Notes under the pieces: model-generated
What the model was told of the DNA's origin: nothing
Databases searched by the model: none
What the model saw: the letters and a program-made list of their open reading frames with translations, nothing else
Translations under genes and position numbers: made by a program
NCBI GenBank assembly: GCA_021641325.1
Contig: JAJXPD010000125.1
Location: 1-6,466 of the forward strand
Direction: 5' to 3'
Length of the DNA stretch: 6,466 nt
DNA from: Opitutales bacterium
Lineage (GTDB): Bacteria; Verrucomicrobiota; Verrucomicrobiia; Opitutales; Intestinicryptomonadaceae
Part shown: positions 4,803 through 6,466 of the stretch, piece by piece
Numbering within the stretch: position 1 is the stretch's first letter
How the letters are laid out: each line of letters begins with the position of its first letter

Positions 4803-6466
4803 ATGTCTGAGCGAAAAAACTTTGGAAAACTCAAGGAAGTGATACCGCTTCCCAATCTCATTGAGAATCAGCTCAATTCTTATGCTGATTTTCTCCAAAA
4901 AGACGTGCCCCCCTCCAAGAGAAAAATGGTGGGTCTTCACGCCGTTTTCAGCGAGGTATTCCCCATAGAAAGCTACGACGGCAAGCACAGACTCGAATAC
5001 GTTTCCTACGATTTGGTAGGGCCTAAGCAGACGGAAGTTGAGTGCATAAAGGAAAGCACCACATACTCCGTGGCTTTGCATGTAAAATTCCGCCTCGTCT
5101 CGGGCGACTCCACAAAAGAAGACACAATTTTCATGGGCGACATCAATATGATGACCCAAAGCGGCAGCTTTATCGTCAACGGCGCGGAACGCGTTGTCGT
5201 CAGCCAGTTGCACCGCAGCCCCGGCATTTGCTTCGAAGAAACGATGCACAGCTCGGACAAAATGCTCTATTCGTTCCGCCTCATTCCCGACCGCGGCACA
5301 TGGGTTGAAGTTCAGTTCGACCAGAACGACCTGCTTTACGTCTATATCGACCGCCGCCGCCGCCGCAGGAAATTCCTTATCACGACACTCCTCCGCGCTC
5401 TCGGACACAGCTCCGACCCCGAAATCGTCAAGCTTTTCTACGAAGTTGAAGATATGTCGGTAAAGCGCGCGTTGCAGATGGAGAACATTTCGCAATACGT
5501 TCTCGCCGAGCCTGTTACCGACCCCGACAAGGGCATCGTGCTCCTCAAACAGTACGAAACGCTCACAACGATGGCGGTGCAGAAATTCAAGGCGGCAAAC
5601 ATCGAAGAATTTAAAGTTATCGACACTACCGTCGACGACGGCGCAATCGTCCGCGCAATCAAGAAAGACAAGACGAAGAACGAAGAGGGCGCGTTGAAGT
5701 ACATCTACACGCAGCTGCGCCCCGGCGAACCCGTCAATGTGGAAAACGCGCGTGCGCTCATCCGCCGCACACTCAAAGACCCGAAACGCTACGACTTGGG
5801 CAGGGTCGGCCGCTTCAAAATCAACCAGAAGCTCGGCTTGAACACGCCGCTCGAAACCCGCGTTCTCACAAGCGAAGACATCGTTGCGGGCACAAAATAC
5901 CTTTGCAAACTTAAAAAAGGTCAGGGAATTATCGACGACATCGATAATTTGAGCAGCCGCCGCGTAAGAACTGCGGGCGAACTTCTTGCAAACCAGTGCA
6001 GAATGGGCTTGGCGCGTACCGAAAAGCTCGTGCGCGAACGCATGAACGCGTCGGAACAGAACACGGAATCGTTGACAATCCAGCGTCTCGTGAACACGAA
6101 GGCGATGACGACGGTTATCCGCGACTTCTTCGCAAGAAACCAGCTCTCGCAATTCATGGACCAAATCAATCCGCTTTCGGAACTCACCCACAAACGCCGT
6201 CTTTCGGCTCTGGGTCAGGGCGGTTTGAGCCGCGAACGCGCGGGCTTCGAAGTCCGAGACGTTCACGCGACGCACTACGGCAGAATCTGCCCGATTGAAA
6301 CGCCGGAAGGTCCGAATATCGGTCTTATCAATTCGCTTTCGTGCTACGCGAAAATCAACGAGTTCGGCTTTATCGAAACGCCCTACCGCAAGGTCGAAAA
6401 GGGCAGGGTGCTCGACAAAATCGAATACCTTTCCGCCGACGAAGAGGAGGGCAAGACTATCGCGCA
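4803..6466 (+). CDS. rpoB: DNA-directed RNA polymerase beta subunit (5' part)
   Basis: Beta subunit of RNA polymerase, forming one pincer and part of the active site. The window holds 554 codons plus 2 bases with no stop, so the C-terminal half is beyond the right edge. Protrusion and lobe regions cover about 20-400, with GSFIVNGAERVVVSQLHRSPG at 121-141. The fork/rifampicin region is at 447-509, with NQLSQFMDQINPLSELTHKR (446-465) and IETPEGPNIGLINSLS (498-513). This region sits 63 residues earlier than in E. coli, consistent with lacking much of the E. coli lobe insertion. Rifampicin-contact residues Gln450, Asp453, His463 and Ser468 are the sensitive types. Unusual: Ile455 (E. coli Asn518), Gln472 (E. 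coli Pro535), and six arginines at 184-189, five from a (CGC)5 repeat. No other in-frame start is near; the ATG lacks a Shine-Dalgarno. Confidence 0.98.
   Translation, partial: MSERKNFGKLKEVIPLPNLIENQLNSYADFLQKDVPPSKRKMVGLHAVFSEVFPIESYDGKHRLEYVSYDLVGPKQTEVECIKESTTYSVALHVKFRLVSGDSTKEDTIFMGDINMMTQSGSFIVNGAERVVVSQLHRSPGICFEETMHSSDKMLYSFRLIPDRGTWVEVQFDQNDLLYVYIDRRRRRRKFLITTLLRALGHSSDPEIVKLFYEVEDMSVKRALQMENISQYVLAEPVTDPDKGIVLLKQYETLTTMAVQKFKAANIEEFKVIDTTVDDGAIVRAIKKDKTKNEEGALKYIYTQLRPGEPVNVENARALIRRTLKDPKRYDLGRVGRFKINQKLGLNTPLETRVLTSEDIVAGTKYLCKLKKGQGIIDDIDNLSSRRVRTAGELLANQCRMGLARTEKLVRERMNASEQNTESLTIQRLVNTKAMTTVIRDFFARNQLSQFMDQINPLSELTHKRRLSALGQGGLSRERAGFEVRDVHATHYGRICPIETPEGPNIGLINSLSCYAKINEFGFIETPYRKVEKGRVLDKIEYLSADEEEGKTIA

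Noticed and set aside
5352..5366. (CGC)5 repeat as a contingency (phase-variable) tract in rpoB
   Set aside because: A trinucleotide repeat would change Arg number without a frameshift, and Arg-rich runs here are known in rpoB of various bacteria. Phase variation of an essential polymerase gene is implausible.
4224..6275. 683-codon open frame on the minus strand across rplL, the spacer and rpoB
   Set aside because: It lies antisense to two certain genes. Its length comes from the strong codon bias (GAC, CTC, CGC and similar) that removes stops in the opposite frame. The protein is low-complexity and resembles no family.

Overview
This window is one stretch of the conserved bacterial core translation/transcription cluster, read entirely on the + strand: tuf (EF-Tu) – tRNA-Trp – secE – nusG – rplK (L11) – rplA (L1) – rplJ (L10) – rplL (L7/L12) – rpoB (5' part, running off the right edge). 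All the proteins are recognisable by family motifs and have normal lengths. I see no mobile element, CRISPR array, phage gene or accessory system. The order tuf–trnW–secE–nusG–rplKAJL–rpoB is widespread and also occurs in Chlamydia. Several protein details recall the PVC group, most likely Verrucomicrobiota (perhaps Opitutae-like): the EF-Tu switch I segment reading KTVTI in place of RGITI, the six-arginine run in RpoB, and RpoB HRSPGICFEE. That placement is from memory of the families and is only moderately sure.

Layout: tuf fills 12-1202 and ends in a hairpin with a short T tail. A good sigma70-type promoter candidate overlaps that tail and should start a new transcript carrying tRNA-Trp (1312-1384, anticodon CCA, no encoded CCA end) and then secE and nusG, which are tightly spaced. 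rplK, rplA, rplJ, rplL and rpoB follow. There is no gene-free stretch longer than about 220 bases.

The interesting part is the RNA between the genes. The usual autoregulatory sites of this cluster (L1 site before rplK, L10 leader before rplJ) have little or no room here: rplA–rplJ is 15 nt and nusG–rplK is 59 nt. The longer spacers lie before rplA (97 nt), rplL (174 nt) and rpoB (221 nt), and each folds on paper. Before rplA there is an 8-bp hairpin with a purine internal loop hiding a Shine-Dalgarno sequence and a possible 10-codon leader ORF. Between rplJ and rplL there is a textbook terminator-like hairpin, then two mutually exclusive hairpins, then a three-way junction with a GCAA tetraloop ending right at the rplL Shine-Dalgarno. 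Before rpoB there is a roughly 19-bp imperfect hairpin followed at once by TTTTT, a good attenuator candidate.

Functionally, EF-Tu, L11, L1, L10 and L12 serve ribosomal elongation and the factor-binding stalk. NusG and RpoB serve transcription elongation and its coupling to translation. SecE is part of the protein export channel, and tRNA-Trp supports translation.
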